DNA from: an uncultured Candidatus Saccharibacteria bacterium
GTDB lineage: Bacteria; Patescibacteriota; Saccharimonadia; Saccharimonadales; Saccharimonadaceae
Length of the DNA: 5,649 bases
Assembly (NCBI GenBank): GCA_938017655.1
Contig: CALIJO010000026.1
Location: forward strand, 1 to 5,649
Reading direction: 5' to 3'
The notes under the pieces are model-generated. The model ran no database searches, was not told the DNA's origin, and worked only from the letters and a program-made list of their open reading frames with translations. Every line of letters starts with the position of its first letter. Positions within the stretch are counted from its first letter, which is position 1. The position numbers and the translations under genes were made by a program. Shown in pieces: positions 5,453 to 5,649 of this stretch.

Positions 5453-5517
5453 AATATCGATTTTACGTTGGTCTGTTATAGGTATATTTAAGTTATTGTG
5501 AATGTAAAAACGATATT
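5453..5517. repeat. 14-bp inverted repeat upstream of the DUF262-DUF1524 gene
   Basis: AATATCGATTTTAC (5453-5466) and GTAAAAACGATATT (5504-5517) are reverse complements at 13 of 14 positions, separated by 37 bp. The left arm covers the expected -35 region of the candidate promoter at 5428-5433. It may be a pair of operator half-sites bringing together a looped regulator, or a large stem-loop. The symmetry is seen directly; the role is inference. The rest of 5378-5540 is AT-rich with no gene that I can support. Confidence 0.6.
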
Positions 5518-5540
5518 CTGATAGGGTGATATTTTATAAA

Positions 5541-5572
5541 AACAAAAAATCCCTAAATCTTGCGATTTAGGG
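5541..5572 (-). terminator. Rho-independent terminator of tRNA-Gln(TTG)
   Basis: CCCTAAATC (5551-5559) and GATTTAGGG (5564-5572) form a perfect 9-bp stem with a 4-nt loop. On the minus strand it is followed by ATTTTTTGTT (5550 down to 5541). It lies 13 nt beyond the tRNA 3' end, so it ends the tRNA transcript and insulates the DUF262-DUF1524 gene from it. Confidence 0.85.
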
Positions 5573-5585
5573 AGCATAATTTCTG

Positions 5586-5649
5586 TGGCTGGATCGGCAG
5601 GATTCGAACCTGCGAATGCTGGGACCAAAACCCAGTGCCTTACCGCTTG
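5586..5649 (-). tRNA. tRNA-Gln (anticodon TTG), 5' part cut by the window edge
   Basis: The 3' 64 nt of a tRNA ending in an encoded CCA (5588-5586), with discriminator G, T-arm GCAGG-TTCGAAT-CCTGC and anticodon stem CTGGG/CCCAG around loop TTTTGGT. The anticodon TTG (5628-5626) reads CAA. About 11 nt, including most of the 5' acceptor strand, lie beyond the window. By hand alignment it differs from tRNA-Gln(CTG) at 11 of the 64 shared positions. Together the two genes cover both glutamine codons. Confidence 0.95.

Noticed and set aside
3440..5649. Integrative element using tRNA-Gln as attachment site
   Set aside because: No integrase is present and no direct repeat of the tRNA 3' end was found; the matching sequence at 5586-5649 is a real tRNA gene in inverted orientation.

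Overview
The window looks like a chromosomal segment of a bacterium with a small, AT-leaning genome that uses the standard genetic code: RF2 (the UGA-reading release factor) is present, all four protein genes end in TAA, and no frame needs UGA as sense. The gene order prfB-ftsE-ftsX occurs in Gram-positive bacteria and, to my knowledge, in Patescibacteria/CPR such as Saccharibacteria. Apparently leaderless starts, an RF2 gene without the programmed frameshift, an unusually long FtsE and tRNAs with encoded CCA would fit a Saccharibacteria-like genome. That placement is an inference (about 50-60%) and needs a marker-gene tree.

Left part (1-3378, all minus strand): reading right to left, prfB (peptide chain release factor 2), ftsE (ATPase) and ftsX (four-helix membrane partner) follow one another. 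FtsEX couples ATP use in the cytoplasm to activation of cell-wall hydrolases at the division site. ftsE and ftsX are tightly coupled, because the ftsE stop codon lies inside the ftsX Shine-Dalgarno. prfB and ftsE each have a -10-like box exactly 6 nt before the ATG, which suggests leaderless mRNAs. FtsE carries an extension of about 110 residues with an acidic DxDxDGxxD loop and a hexapeptide repeat. After ftsX comes a run of four degenerate repeats of about 30 bp, the last of which forms the transcription terminator.

Middle (3379-3598): a compact divergent promoter region drives prfB to the left and tRNA-Gln(CTG) to the right; the tRNA ends in a strong Rho-independent terminator.

Right part (3599-5649): a solitary minus-strand gene encodes a 582-residue DUF262-DUF1524 (GmrSD-like) protein, a probable type IV restriction or anti-phage nuclease. 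Upstream it has a Shine-Dalgarno, a candidate -10 box and a 14-bp inverted repeat. Beyond it lie a terminator and the 3' part of tRNA-Gln(TTG), cut by the window edge. The putative defence gene therefore sits alone between two glutamine tRNA genes that face each other. No transposase, integrase, CRISPR array or rRNA is visible.
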